Position numbers and translations under genes: made by a program. Below the pieces are notes generated by a model, which did not search any database, was not told where the DNA came from, and saw only the letters and a program-made list of their open reading frames with translations. This document shows positions 24,401-38,600 of a stretch of 64,000 nucleotides of DNA, piece after piece. This DNA is from Liolophura sinensis. Lineage: Eukaryota > Mollusca > Polyplacophora > Chitonida > Chitonidae. Each line of letters opens with the position of its first letter. The stretch's first letter is position 1. The DNA is taken from NCBI RefSeq assembly GCF_032854445.1, contig NC_088305.1, positions 14,185,717-14,249,716 on the forward strand, written 5' to 3'.

Positions 24401-27400
24401 ATCGGATCATTTACTACGTAGGATTCTGTGTGTCTCTTATTGCCCTCACCATAGCCCTGGTCATATTCCTCTACTTCAGGTAAGTTTTCACTTTCATATT
24501 CTGTATACACATTTTACAACTGTCTCTTCGAACCATGCCCGTTGTTTGTTTGTGCTTTTTTGTGTCAGGATCAAGATCATCGGGGTGGATACTGGCGGCT
24601 TTGCATAGGCACTATAGTTGTCTGTTCTCTAGGGAAGTGGCGTTTTATCCACAGTCGATAAGATCAACAGGTTATGTGGTTAAACGTATTGTCTGTACTT
24701 TTCACCAGACACTTGGACTCATACACACGTGTCAAACGTATTGCTTTTCGCCATGCAGTTCACACAAGGCAGTTTTTGCCTAACAAAATTCCTTCTTGTC
24801 CACTTGGCGCACAAAACGTTAACATATCTCTCAGTAGAATTAGGAGATTTCGCACACAACACGTAATATTTCGTGAGTGTTGAAGTTAAATACCGCTGGT
24901 TATAAAATGTATCAGCACGAGGTCGTCCTTAGACGCTGTAACCAGTTTGCTGTATTTTGTGCAAAAATGCAGTCTTGGTGAACAGAACAGTGTCATCATG
25001 GATGAAGTCTCCACACATGGCATAGGTTAATTTATGTTATTTGTTGTATGATTTCAAACATTATATCAGGGACAAAGGGCATGACACGTAAGCTAGTTAC
25101 AACAATCTAATAATGGGTTTCCGCTCTATTTATACTCAGAACGTAGTATGATTAACTACTTCGCATTGGTGTCCTTTCTCATACTAATGAAGATTTGTTT
25201 CCAAAATTCCTTAAATCACCACTAAAATACACTTGACTGGGGTTTGTGCCAAGCCAAACCTGAGTACAACGTTTACGAGTATTCACGCATGACTTCTTTA
25301 TACTACCCGAACCGGGTCATAGACGAATCTCGTTATGGCTCATTTGTTTAAAATGACACATGGAAATCTCATCCTCTTATTATGAAGAAATATCAGAGGT
25401 AAGTAACACGTTATTGAAATGACTGTGCTAAAGGTTAAAGACTATAATTTGAGTTTCAACTTAAGAACAAAGGTTAACTGCAATTAAGAGAGCCAGATAA
25501 CAGGGTATTCGCAAAAGGTTGGGTGGGTGGTATTTCAGGCGATACATATAGCACGACCCAGTGGAAAATAGGTGTATATGTGACATCGGTAATGACCACA
25601 TGTGACCGGTACAAAAGAATAGATACAATGCTGATAGTCTCAGTTTCCCGTAATATTGCTGACAGATGGACGTATAGACAAACAAACGCCCTTTAAACAT
25701 AGCCTGGTGTGGCAAGCCGAGGCTTAAAGACAACCCAAGAAAACATATGCATGTAAAAGTGTAAATTTCAAAGTAAAACAGAAATGACACTGTGTGGTTG
25801 AAGGGATGAATTGGCAAACCCAGATCTCACATCTCTCAGAAAACAAATGCATGCAAAAGTGTATATCTCAAAGTGAAACAGAAATGACACCGTGTGGTTG
25901 AAGGAATGAATTGGCAAACCCACATCTCACATCTCTCATTTCAAGTATATTTTGTCATAAAAATACATGTTGCAATGTTTTATGTAAAAATATAGGCATA
26001 TGAATCTTTGAATTAGTTTCTTGTTGATACACTTTCAGTAGACGTACCATTCTGGTATTATTTACATTCATACATACTTTTAAGGCTGAGCAAAGAATCA
26101 AACGGTACGGAATGTGAATAATAGCTTATCTAGGACTCCGATAACTTTTCACCCCTGCCAAAAACCGTTCAACCCGTTGTTTACATCAAGCTAAGACAGC
26201 CCGAAATTATAAACTAAGAAATAACCTAAGGTCTGTGGTATACTTTTACATCGTTTTAATGTGATTGTATGTTAAACGTGATGACAGCACATGATTTTAA
26301 GTGATTCCAGACCAGTGACGTCGGATAGAGTGCAGTTTATATCACCGCAATATTTTATTGCCTGTTTCAGTTTACCGTGTTGCTAGTGGACGTGTAATAT
26401 ACGACTATGTATATAAGCATTAACACCAATAGTCAGAATAAAACCCTAACTGAAGAAAATTGGCAAGAGGCTGTATTCACTGGTTACGTGTGACCATTTG
26501 CCAGCTATCACACTGCCGTCGCTGCTGTGGTTTTGCTCTCAGTGCCGTACGTCTTTAATTTAGAATTTACAGGTATTTCATCTATTCCTGCATTACTTGT
26601 TATATTCGAAATAAGAAAATTTTTTTATGAATTCCTCTCAAGGACGAATTCACCACAATCGGTCAGGGGTTCTGGCATTTACGAGTATTGTAGACTTAAT
26701 TTTTTAATCAGTATCGATTTCGTATCCAACTTCGTCTCAAGCGTCGCCGATCTTACAGGGCTGTATAAATCTCGCGAAGCGCGTGGCCGTGATAAATGTT
26801 CTGTGTACTATAGCTTGAAGACAGTTACATGACATGGCTCAAATCATATACGTTATACACAGAACTTCCTGTAAAGACGAGTAAACGAATACAATGGAAA
26901 CGTCGAAATGCAACATTGGTTTATCTACCAGGTCTGTCACGTCAAGATGACTGAACAAAGACTCACAAAGACGGACTAGGATTCCATTGTGGCTTCCAGA
27001 CAGGGCCTTTAAAATTTCAGATCTATAAAGACTCCCAGACACCCGAGTCTATCTTCTTCTCAGTTTCTACCAGTTATCCGTTGCCGTAACTTGGTGCCTG
27101 AAAATCACAGCCTGTCGTATCTCCACATATTAAGCTATTGAACCAACTGTGTTGTATAATGTCGCTCATATGTACATGTACGTACGCGTACTCCTCACAT
27201 CGCATGCGTCGCTCTCTACCCTTTCGCTTTACATCGCTGTCAGCATTAGGCAAGCTTGGTCTTTGGAGATGTTTAGGCATTCCCATGAACAGTTAAATTA
27301 AAACCATGGTTGTGGCAAATTGACAAGAGGCCGTATTTCACGGGTTACGTGGGAACATTTGCTAGCTATCACACTATCGTCTCTGCTTTGTTTTTTCTCC

Positions 27401-30400
27401 CTCCTTGCTGTACGCCTGAAATCTCTGTCCTGATTGTACACTGTCGTCTGCCGAAGAGCTACCTGTATGACGTGGGTCGTGTCTAGTACTACAATTACTT
27501 TTTCATTACTCGAGAATAATATTACGGGTCATTTCTAAAAATTATGTTTGTTTTGATTGCTGTTTTACGCCTTGCTCAAGAATATTTAACTTAGGCTATG
27601 CGACAGCGGCAAGTTGTAGTGGAAGAAACAGGACCAAAGGCCAACAATCCCTTGTCTTCCAGTTGAACATGTGGGTACTGGTCGTCCCAGTGTCAGCATG
27701 TTGTGATTGCTTGTGGTTTCAGTTACTGCTCTAGTATTTATTTATTTGATTGGTGTTTTACGCCGTACTCAAGAATATTTCACTTATACGACGGCGGCCA
27801 GCATTGTGGTAGGTGGAAACCGGGCAGAGCCCGGGGGAAACCCACGTTGCTGTCATCTGCTCTAGTAAGGTAGCGCTGACAGGAAACCATGCCGGAGTGA
27901 TTTTCCACCATGTTTGAATGCAATCGTAAACACATCACCCAACCATAAATCTTTTGAAATTGTTATCTGAATTTATTAATTTATATAATTGTTGCTTAAC
28001 AATGTTCTCTTGTTTATGCAAGAATATTTCACTTACGATGCGGATAATTTTTATGTGTGGAGTAAACCACCAACCATTGGCAAGCTACTGCTATGATTTC
28101 CTACATGTGATATAGAAAGGAAATGCACCCGATATTGGAGGAAGACAAGTAGAGTTTAACGATGTCTAGATGCTTAAACGTCCATACAAGTGTCGTTGGT
28201 TGCTCATTACAAAGACCAGAACAAGCAGTCCGAGCCGGGGAATCTGCAGATTCCTTGTCCAGGGCCAGGTTCGAATCCACACATCGAGTGTCCTAGGGAT
28301 TGATTGTTATCTAACGATAGCTCATTCATACAACTATATGTATAATCCTTGTAATTCATATAACTCAACCATTGATTACCTTCGTTTATGTACTTTTTAC
28401 TACCGTCTTCAAAACCCGAATGTGTAACGTGACTCGATAGGTATTGACGAGAGAGCTGCGTTAAACTAAGATTGACGCCTGCCTTAACTAGCTTTTCCTA
28501 CGGCAAGCGAAAACCAGATCTTATGTGGAATAGTGGATGTATCAAGGGAGCTACTAAGCGCTATGTCGCCTCTTTTCAGATCAATTTTACTTGACAAACA
28601 AGGCCTGGTGATTAAGTGTTTACAGTTTTTATTCTGACGGCCACCCCAGAGGTTAATGCATCCAAAGACATTGAAAAGGCAATGTTACTGTGTTTTTGTT
28701 CTTCGAAATTTATCGCTTCTACTGAAGGCAAAAGATTAGTGCGGTTAGAACGGCTGTACTCGCGCCATTGTAATAGCCTTGGGAAGTGTTCTCCTGTCTC
28801 CACGGTGATTTACTCTGACGTGTGAGCTGAGGACTGCACAAAATGGTGCATCCGGTGCTTAAGCAGTGTAAATAACAGTCATTCTGCGAAAGGACATAGA
28901 ACCCTCCATGTAAAGCCTTTATATCACCTATCCCTCTTTATTAGACGAAATGAGTAGCCACGGGGGAATGACAATTCTTTGCACACTCTTGCTAGTACTT
29001 AAGGCAAACAACCCCTAGCATTCTCACTTATTTGTACTCCCAAAAGACACTACCTTAATCGTCGTTAATTTATTTATCGAGTTTTAAAAAGCATTGAAAC
29101 TGGCCAAAAATGGAATGCCTCACAAGTTAAAATTAGCCAGTATGTTTTCCATGCACCGGCTCTAATGTTGGTCCCGAAAACTACAATTTGCATTGAAATA
29201 CATGAAAATAACAAATGAACACTGTACAACATTTCCCAGTGGGGCTTTGCCCATCTTCGGGTTATGAGTAAATGCATTGACAGATGCCCCACTCTCCCAC
29301 AGCACTGCCTTCTCTTTCCAGGAAAACAATTCTTAAAAGATGCAGATGGATTGACTTCCCTGGATGATTGGATGGAGTTCTCATTTCTTACTACTCCAGG
29401 GTTACGGCTCTATTTTATAACACAAGCTGTATATTTGATTCTGTGGAAGGCAAGTTGTCAAAAATGTTAGGATTCAACGGCGGCTCCTTGAACTGTGATG
29501 ACCGTTTATTATGATTGATTGGTGGAGTGAGCGCTTAGGGTTAACAATTTTTCAGCCATATGACGAGGAAGGAGTCCTTAGAGTGCATGTAACGTGCCTC
29601 CTTGTGGCAGGACAGTTTTCCACCGCTCTTTTACCTTGTGCTGATTCCCTGAGACGACTTACCGAATGCAAGTAAGCTGCCCCACGCGAGTAATCATACT
29701 GATACAGGTCAACCAGTCATTGCACTATCACCTTAATGCTGAACGCCAAGCGTAACTTCCACTTTTAAAGAGTATCAGCTGAGTATCGGCGCTGGTGTAC
29801 GTTTATTGTGACCCAGGCCACATTAGTAATGAGTGCGGGTGAATCAACAAATTTTTTGACGATGGCCGGTATTGAACCTGCTTCTCTTGTACTTTTACTT
29901 TTGACAAAAACCTCCATGTTAGGATTCTTTCTTAAGACAAGACCCTGTCTGTCTTATTTTAGAAAAAATCTAATATTAGAAAAATTTCACACAAACCGTA
30001 AAGAACAGAAAGTATACACCTCTATTCATTCTCATATTTCATTACATCAATGTCATCTTTCTAAATCTTCCACACAGAAAGTAGCAACATAAAGGAAAAA
30101 AAGATACCTTTTCCTTGCAAAAATATACTTCTTTTTTTCTGTTAGTTATTTTTACGTAAAGACCTTATACATGTAATCCGATATGTTTTTATATAGAGTC
30201 TTTGATTTTCCTTTTTATAAAGGAAAAAAAATCAGATTGGAAGCTTAAACACATTTATTCTATCCTTAGCATATTTATGTAGCATGTAAATTGATCAAAC
30301 AATGGACAAATTACACAACCTGATTTCTTTTCCGCTGTCAACAGTTTCACTCTCAAAGCAGGTTTGGAGAGATTTTCATCGTACCTGGTGATGTCTAGGC

Positions 30401-33400
30401 TAATGTAACACCGGGAGCTAAATGTAAACCAGATAGTATCTAATTAAGGATTGACTGTACATATTTCATAGCGCTTACAAAAGCATTTTTTCGCTCATTC
30501 CCCAATAAACCTAAACATATTACTGTCAATCTTAATAATTTAATTTACAGAATAAAGGGATGTTATCTAATGTTTGACTTTCATTCCAAACTGTGGGAAA
30601 TATTAGTCGATTGTTTTGAAGAAGGTAACGCCGCAGGCTCCAGATTACAGATTTTATGAATGCGATTTTTTGAGCCTATGAAATTGGTGACCAAAGTTCT
30701 ACCATTTTCAAACAACGTCTCGTGCACATTAAGGCAAATGACGAGGCAAAGTTTACATCTGCGGTTCGTTTCAAAATGTTTTTTTCTGAAAACATATAGA
30801 AGGTGATTTCCGAGCAAGAGAACTTTGAGCGCAGAAGATGCAGAAGGAACTGAATTCGTTTCACGAGATGTATATCCCCTGCGACAGGGCGTTTGCCCTG
30901 TTCATAATAAACTACTGCTGTTGTTGTGGTTGCATTCTAAGGATATGGAGGCGGTAACTTCGTCATGCTGGTTGCAAAACACGTGTAGTTGTAATATATA
31001 GATGATATCTCAGTATTCCAAACATACTGGTTATCCAAGAACAACAGTGTGCATTTTAAACATGACTTGTAAAGTGATTTTGATCAAACTCTCTTGTTTT
31101 TGGCGAGCACTCGCACTGGGCTCGCTCACCCAGCACGTCTGTGTATGTTTGTGATAAAAATCATTTACTAAGGTAGGCACTACTGTTTAAACAGTCTGAC
31201 TTCATCCCAGACTGTCCACAGAATTTGCACTGATGCTCCTCTTTATGAATGTGAATATAATACAGAAAAAACCCCAGATATATTTATAGTGTTCTGTTTG
31301 TCATTTCACATCCAGTTCCTTCCAGTTCTCTTCTTAGAAAAAAAGTAGTTATTTTTTCGGTTTATTATGGTATAAACGCAAGCATTTGACCAATCAGACT
31401 GCGCCTTACAAGCGTAAATTCGGAAGAATTAAGTTATTATACAAAAGAATGTACCTCACACAACGTGTCTAATTATGGCGTTTTGTTCTTCTAACGGCTA
31501 TATAGTAATGCATTGACTAACTTTTAATGGAATTACAGCGGTAAACATGAATCAAATAAAGAAATAAATCAATTAACAAATACTTACACCAGAATATATT
31601 GTGGGAATAAGCGTCCAAAACTCGTTATTACCTTCGATGGCTTCACAAATGCTTAGAAAAACAGGCTCAGCCTGACAAAAATGATTACAGAGCGAACTTA
31701 GAACTATACCCATGCCGAAACACATAGTATTTGTTAAGTTTATGGCATGAAAGGTACTGTTCCAGACATCATTTTTAAAGGAGCGTCAACATTTCTTAAA
31801 AGAAAACACATCACCAGACTAAATGTACAGATGCATCCATAAGGCATCCCATACGAAGTTTAAAAAGAATAACCTTTTGTGCGTGATGTTTCACAACCTA
31901 GATATCGCAGCTCGAAGTAAGCAAAATCGCACTCTTTTAGAAAATCGAATGTTTCAGTTTTTTCTGTCTTTCTCCGTCTATCCCCCAGTTTTTCCGCCCG
32001 CCTGTCCCCTGTCTCTCGGTCCCCTAGTTTGTCAGCCAGTCTATCCGCCAGCTTTTCCGCCCGTCTGCCCGCCTGTCTGCCTGTCCGGCAGTTTTTTCGT
32101 CCGTCCTTCTATTCCCGGCTATCCGCCTGATATTCTGTCTTTCTTCCAGCTGTTCTTTATGTGCAGTTTTAATTTTTTAAGCTTTAGTTGTTACAGTGGG
32201 CCATAAGGGGCAGTTTTGATTTTGATTATTTTTTTTACATATGGCTGCAGATTTAACGATATGTCGCGCCGCGCATTTGTCCATTTGTGCAGGCTTCATG
32301 GTAACCAGAATGTCAATTTCCCTAGGCCCACTTTGTAAATAAGCATGGGTTTTGTGTCTGATCTTGAAATTCATGTCGCATTTATTCTTTTTGCGAATTG
32401 CCATGGTAATCAGATTGCCAATTTCAGTGCTCCTATAAAAAATAGGAATATAATTGTTCGGGCGTATATTGACTTCAGTTTAATTCTAGTTGATACATGT
32501 ATATAGGTCTAATAATGATTAATAGTTTGTAACCGCTCTGCACATCAATAACGTGTCCATCAATCATGAACCACGTTGAGTTATGTGCAATACAAATAAA
32601 AAGACTATGCCAAGAGATAGTTTGAGGAAATAAATTATTCTCTCTCAGTTGATTTCTAACAGAAATAGATTAACATGTCCTGGAAGGAGTTTATTTCTTG
32701 TAATAGTCTTTTTATTTAGATTTCCTTTTAAAAATTAAACAGCTCAGATTTTGTATGGATGCCCGATCAGAAATAAATGCCTCCATTATTTCAGTGGAAT
32801 GTTTATTTTATTGTAAATAAAAAAAGAGAGAGCTGCCTCGAACCAATCATCTGTTAAGACTTTTAAAGTGTCTCCGGGCTATTATTGGCGATTTCCACAT
32901 TAATCTCGTTGTCACATGTCAGTGGCTAAACATTGCTTCATGTGAACCCTTTATAACACAAATGTTTTTTTTTATGTGGGAAGAGCACTAAAGAAAGTAA
33001 GATTCCCGTAAGGCGCATTTCAGTCCAGTTACACAACGTGTAATTCTCACATTTCTCCCCGTTTTGGAGATCATTTTAACTTTCAGGTTTATTATTTTTT
33101 CTGAAGATAAAGTAAGACGTATGCTCCAGGAAATAAATTTCAAAATCAGCTTAAAGGACCTGGTATGCGAGCGCAGGGAATTTCGATTCTTGGTCACCTT
33201 AAGAGTCGAATCTGGCTACAGCTGTGAGTAACAGCTACTGACGCTCTTAAAGCCACTTACTTTTTCAGTTCTGTTCCATTTCTTTTCTCCTATTATATGA
33301 CAAGTATGCAACTTATTAAAATAAATAATATGTGATAAATGCCATTTTAGGCCTTATTACACATTTATTACACATATCATGGCAAGTTAATAATAACGAC

Positions 33401-35593
33401 CACATGTGCTCTGAAGCAGCTAGGCTTTACTCAGGATTTCGGTATAGTTGCAATACGTAGAGTATACCGTACCTTAACTGTTATCGATTCTAATCCATGA
33501 TAAGACCCATTTGATATAAGATGGCCTATATCTTCACTCACACAAAACAGTATCGGGACTATAACCATGGTTATAGATATGACAAAGGAGAAAAAAGTGG
33601 AAAGGCATACAGTAGGATACCACAGGAGCGTGATTTTGTGAAGGATGCCTTACAAACAAAGGATTTTAAATTTGCCAAAATATGACAAAACTGATCATAT
33701 TATAAAGTTTATGTTTTACATGCGAAGACAATCGCTAACCAAAGCTAAACTTTAGCAGCCCGCAGTAATACTTATATTCTAATGACGCTAAAATTTCCTA
33801 GTGTGCTTCTCACAGGTATTGTAGTTCATAATCTCAGTAGGGTTGTAAAATAATATTCCGATGAATATCAGTATACCTTCGAGCTATAGCGACATTGCTG
33901 CCAGAAATGGTTGACATTACATTGTCCTCAGTCAGAGAACACGTACATTCTCTGTTTGAAAATAACTGTATCGTCTATACCAGTCATAATACAGAGCCCA
34001 GTATAGATCTCCGTAGTAGGCATTTTGTATTTAAACGAAGCTTAAAGGTGTGCTGTTTATATAACTTGTCCCAGGCTGATGGTCTTGTATGTTTTATTGC
34101 ATGTAATAATGTCAGAAACATGATCTTACTGCTTATAGAACTGTACCCGACAGCAGTCACATTTCAAGAACACCGAAAAAAAAAAAAAATCCGTAAACAT
34201 TGATTAAAGTTGTTATTTCCCATTTCGTTTTTCCATTCACAGTTAAAAGTCTAAATTTGCGGGTTAATGTTGTTGTTTGTTTGTTGTTTTTCTTTTGCAA
34301 AAGAGGAAATTTAACAACCTATTTGACAGAGTTCACGTGATGCATGTGATACATGACGGAGAAAGTGTGCTAAAAATGATATTTTCCCCCGGGCTCTGCC
34401 CGGTTTCTATCCACCATAATGCTGCCCGCCGTCGTATAAGTGAAATATTCTTGAGTACGGCGTAAAACACCGATCAAATAAATAAATAAATAAAATGATA
34501 TTTCGGGTAAAGCTTTAATAAATGCCCTTGTGAACGTGGACTAATTTTTTTCTCATCATTTTATATCTGTTTGAAGGAGTTTGCGTTGCTTGCGAAACGT
34601 CATACACAGTCATTTGATCGTCTCCTTCATATTGCGGAATCTCTGCTGGATCATAATGGATAAGGCTATGCTTCATATGTACCAAGTGGAACATCTGGCG
34701 GTAAGTACTATCAATAATTCATGTAACGCGTCACAATAACACGCGAACAGTCTGGTTTCACCGCGGTCAGTCTATACGGAACGGTATTGGGCTGCCAGTA
34801 GACAGTTAGAGAAAATTATGAGCAGAGGCCGTCTGAAGGTATGCCAGCAGCGAGGTTGTGACCAGGGCCCAGTTGTTCGAAAGTGTACTAGCTAATACTG
34901 GTTTTAAGTCATATTTTAGATTTCAGCCAAGCAGTTGTCTAATGTCATAATATAACAGAAGTAGATTTAGTTCACATTTAATATACTGTTAGGCAATTAT
35001 TTATGGACAAGTACAAAAAAGAAGACACCGCTTGAAGTTAAATCCGGTATTAAGTCTTAAAACAGTTTGAACACACACACCCAGAACAGTTAACCTGGTT
35101 GACACTGTAAGATACGGAAACAATGGCGCTATTATGTGGTTAAATGATAAACAAAACAACCTTTAATCTGCTTGATTCCGTACCATATAGACATTGTGGA
35201 ACCTTCATCTGGTTAAGGGGTTAAAACACAGCCATTAATCTCGTTGACAACATGAAACTGCTTCAGCAGGACATGCTTTTCACGTGGTAAGATTAGGTTA
35301 CTGTACTGTATTCTCATCTGGAAAGCAATAATATCTCACTTGCAATGTGATAAAAATACAGTGTTTAATCCGGTTGATTCGCTGGCATTGGGTTGTTTCA
35401 CAACAATGAGGTTTCTCAAGCCAACTAATCGACCACGACATCTGAAACTCATGTGCTCTGTTGGGACTATCACAACTAGCAAGAGCATACACAAATACAC
35501 ATACGTAACAATATGTCCCGTATTTGTAAATCACAGCGAAAGCCATCTGAAATTACAAATTTTAATTAAACTTCTTCATGGAGCCTACAAAAG

Positions 35594-35657
<64 letters not shown>

Positions 35658-38600
35658 ACCGTTCGGAAATGAATGAAACAGCACGTTTAATTCTTTCTAT
35701 TTAAGTCATCAGTAATGTAAACAAACATGAATTTCACCTGTTGTTCCAGTGGATATGTACGTTAATTGTTGCCGTGTACGACTGCCTACAAGAGACTAAC
35801 TTCTGTTGTTTCAGTGGCTATGTAAGTTAATTGTTGCCATCTACAACTACCTACAAGAGACCAACTTCTTCTGGATGTTTGTGGAAGGCCTGTACCTTCA
35901 CACAATCATAGTATGGACGTACAGCGCAGAGAAAATACGCCTATGGTTCTACATCGTCATAGGATGGGGTAAGCCGAATAAGTCAGAGGGTTAAAATCGT
36001 GGATGTATTTACAGCTTAAGGTTTGTTTTTGATCAATATTAGAGGACATAAGTCCCAGTACATTTGTGTATTTCTTTGCTTGGTGTTTTACGCCGTACTG
36101 AAGAATATCGCACTTGTGCGATGGCGGTTAGCATCATGGTCGAAGGGAACCATTGCAGAGCCTTGGGGTGGTGCGGGGGGCGGGGGGGGGGGCACAATCA
36201 TCCGCAGGTTGCTAATATACCTTACCACGTACGACAGGAAAAGAAGCTAGCATGAGGTGGTCTTGAATTCACAGCGACCGCAATGGCGAGACGCTTCTAG
36301 CGTCTTTGTGTCGCGCTAGCACGCTAAACAACTCGGCCACACACTCCTCTACATGTACATGTATACATGTACAGAGATTGATGGCCTGTGGTGTATATTG
36401 TACTTTAGAGCTGAAACCTGCACACTGATCGGTTTCGAAAGATTGTATGTGGTATATGAAGAGCACATTCCATAGACGTATTGCCGATATGGTCCGTATG
36501 TAGTACTACTGTATAGGTGTTGCGATAAATTTTGTTTACAAATGTCCACGAGCCTTTATTTTACTACAGATAATTTACATTGCCGAAAACTGGTCTACCG
36601 AAGTATACCCAAGACCAAGACATTTTACGACTTGTCGATCACAACACGTCAATGTTTACCTTCACCCATAGACAAGATGGACAAGTACCAGTCAGACCTT
36701 TTTTCGGTAGCCCAGTATTCGCTATAGAAAAGAATCGAACCAGTGTTTATCCTGTACTACTGTATAGTGAGTGACGATCATATTCACCTAGTACACGTGT
36801 CATAATATTTGGAGAACTAAGGCTACGTTTCAACCACTGTTTGAACGCTAGGGGTTGCGCTTGTTTTAACTCCTTATGTCTATTAAGCCCCCGGAATTGC
36901 ATGTGCATAATATGATATCGAAGTGCTATGATAACATAAATCGTGACCATGAGGGAAAAATATAGACGTACGCCAGGTATCTTTTCTCTCTGCTTGTGTC
37001 ATTTACGGCTGTTGCTTACACGCACAAATAAACTCAAAACACAGTTGCGCTTCGGAAAATCATACTGTTAATTTTCCTCCATATCTTTGATACTAAATCG
37101 CCCTTATCCATGTAATGGATATTTCATTAATAAAACATTCATGCAGAATCTTTTTGCATCATTTCTCTGTGGGCTATGATAACATAAATCGTGACCATTA
37201 GGGGAAAATATAGACGTACGCCAGTTATCTTTTCTCTCTGCTTGTGTCATTTACGGCTGTTGCTTACACGCACAAATATACTCAAAACACAGTTGCGCTT
37301 CGGAAAATCATACTGCTAATTTTCCTCCATATCTTTGATACTACATCTATACTACATATACATGTTACTTCATTAATAAAACATTCCTGCAGAATCCCTT
37401 TGCATCATTTCTCTGTGGGCTTCATCGCGCAATCCATGCATATTATCCCGCGAATATCTGTCCCGTCAGTCAACTTCGAACTTCTTCGGTAATGTAAAAC
37501 TTTCACCCTGCCGTTAATCCGATATACTTAATCAGACGTTAAAAATTTTATCAATAAAATTTTTTGCTAGTGTACAAGCACTGGTAGAATGAGAATAACC
37601 CGAAATACATGAGCTGCCTCGAAGACCAATACGGATTTTGCAAATTACTTTACGCCAATACCGTGCAAGAAAGAAATAAAAATGGTGTTAAAACCAGTGA
37701 ATTTCTTGCTAGGGAATGAATCTGATTTAGTGCTTTAGCTTCTATGGAGATATTTTATGCTCATTTATTTGAAAATAGGGCGGTTACAAACCAGTCAACT
37801 CAATTCAGTCCCACTTCTTCCCCCACCAACAATTTGTCATCCATATTTGATAAGTTATGTTTAAGTTCTATACAAACGCCAGGTAGATTTGAGCTTGAAG
37901 CATTTCCCAACTATTTCAGATAGTAGAATATCTCCACTGGGGCCCTTCTTAAAGAACCGAGTCAGGTTTCGTCATCATACCTATATTATTTCATTTGATT
38001 CATATTAAACGTTGTATTGTAGAATGTACTGACGTTCATATAGTTATAAAGTGTACAGTTATGACATGTATAGAGGTATAGCGATGCCCATAGATTAACG
38101 TCCAGATTTCCTATTAACTAAAGTTAAGGAATCTGTGCCCTGACCTTCTTGAGAAAATGCATTTACGTTGCACTGAAGAAAACACTTACATTCATGAACA
38201 GTTATAGAGTGTACGGTGGTGACATACACAACGGGTTCCTCTCACCAATGCGGTTGCTGAGAGTTCAAGTCCAGCTCCATATGGTTTCCACTCCGGCTGT
38301 AAGTGGGAAGGTCTCCCAGCAACATGCGGATGGTCGTGGGTTTCCCCCCGGGCTGCCCGCTTTCGTCCCACCATAATGCTCGTCACCGTCGTATAAGTGA
38401 AATATTCTTGAGTACGACGTAAAGCACCAATCAAATAAATAAATATATAGCTGTTTAACGATGCTCACCAGATTTCAGACTTTAACCACTGAGGAAACCT
38501 GTTGACAGACCTCATTGCGAAAATTGCCCGGCGCATATCAGATCCAGAACGTCCCGATTGTATATTTGTGTGGGCGTGGCTGTTTATTTATACCTCAAAT

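Larger units (their letters stand above)
24480..34576 (+). other. Receptor intron 4 (10.1 kb)
   Basis: Largest intron. Holds a 100-bp tandem duplication, R3 copies, SINE fragments of families 1 and 2, and a C/T-rich tract at 31970-32130. No coding exon other than the TM2 exon at its end is supported. Confidence 0.75.
34701..35814 (+). other. Receptor intron 5
   Basis: 1.1 kb. Holds a TA microsatellite and the partial TM3 exon duplicate. Confidence 0.85.

Noticed and set aside
28268-28278. tRNA gene suggested by a perfect B box GGTTCGAATCC
   Set aside because: No matching A box or acceptor stem at the right distance; probably a tRNA-derived repeat fragment.
31823-32206. 127-codon Pro/Cys-rich protein
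   Set aside because: Low-complexity C/T tract within receptor intron 4; no homology recognised.
35340-35672. 110-codon frame ending in an Ile-Tyr repeat
   Set aside because: The repeat is translation of the (TA)n microsatellite; the rest has no coding signal.
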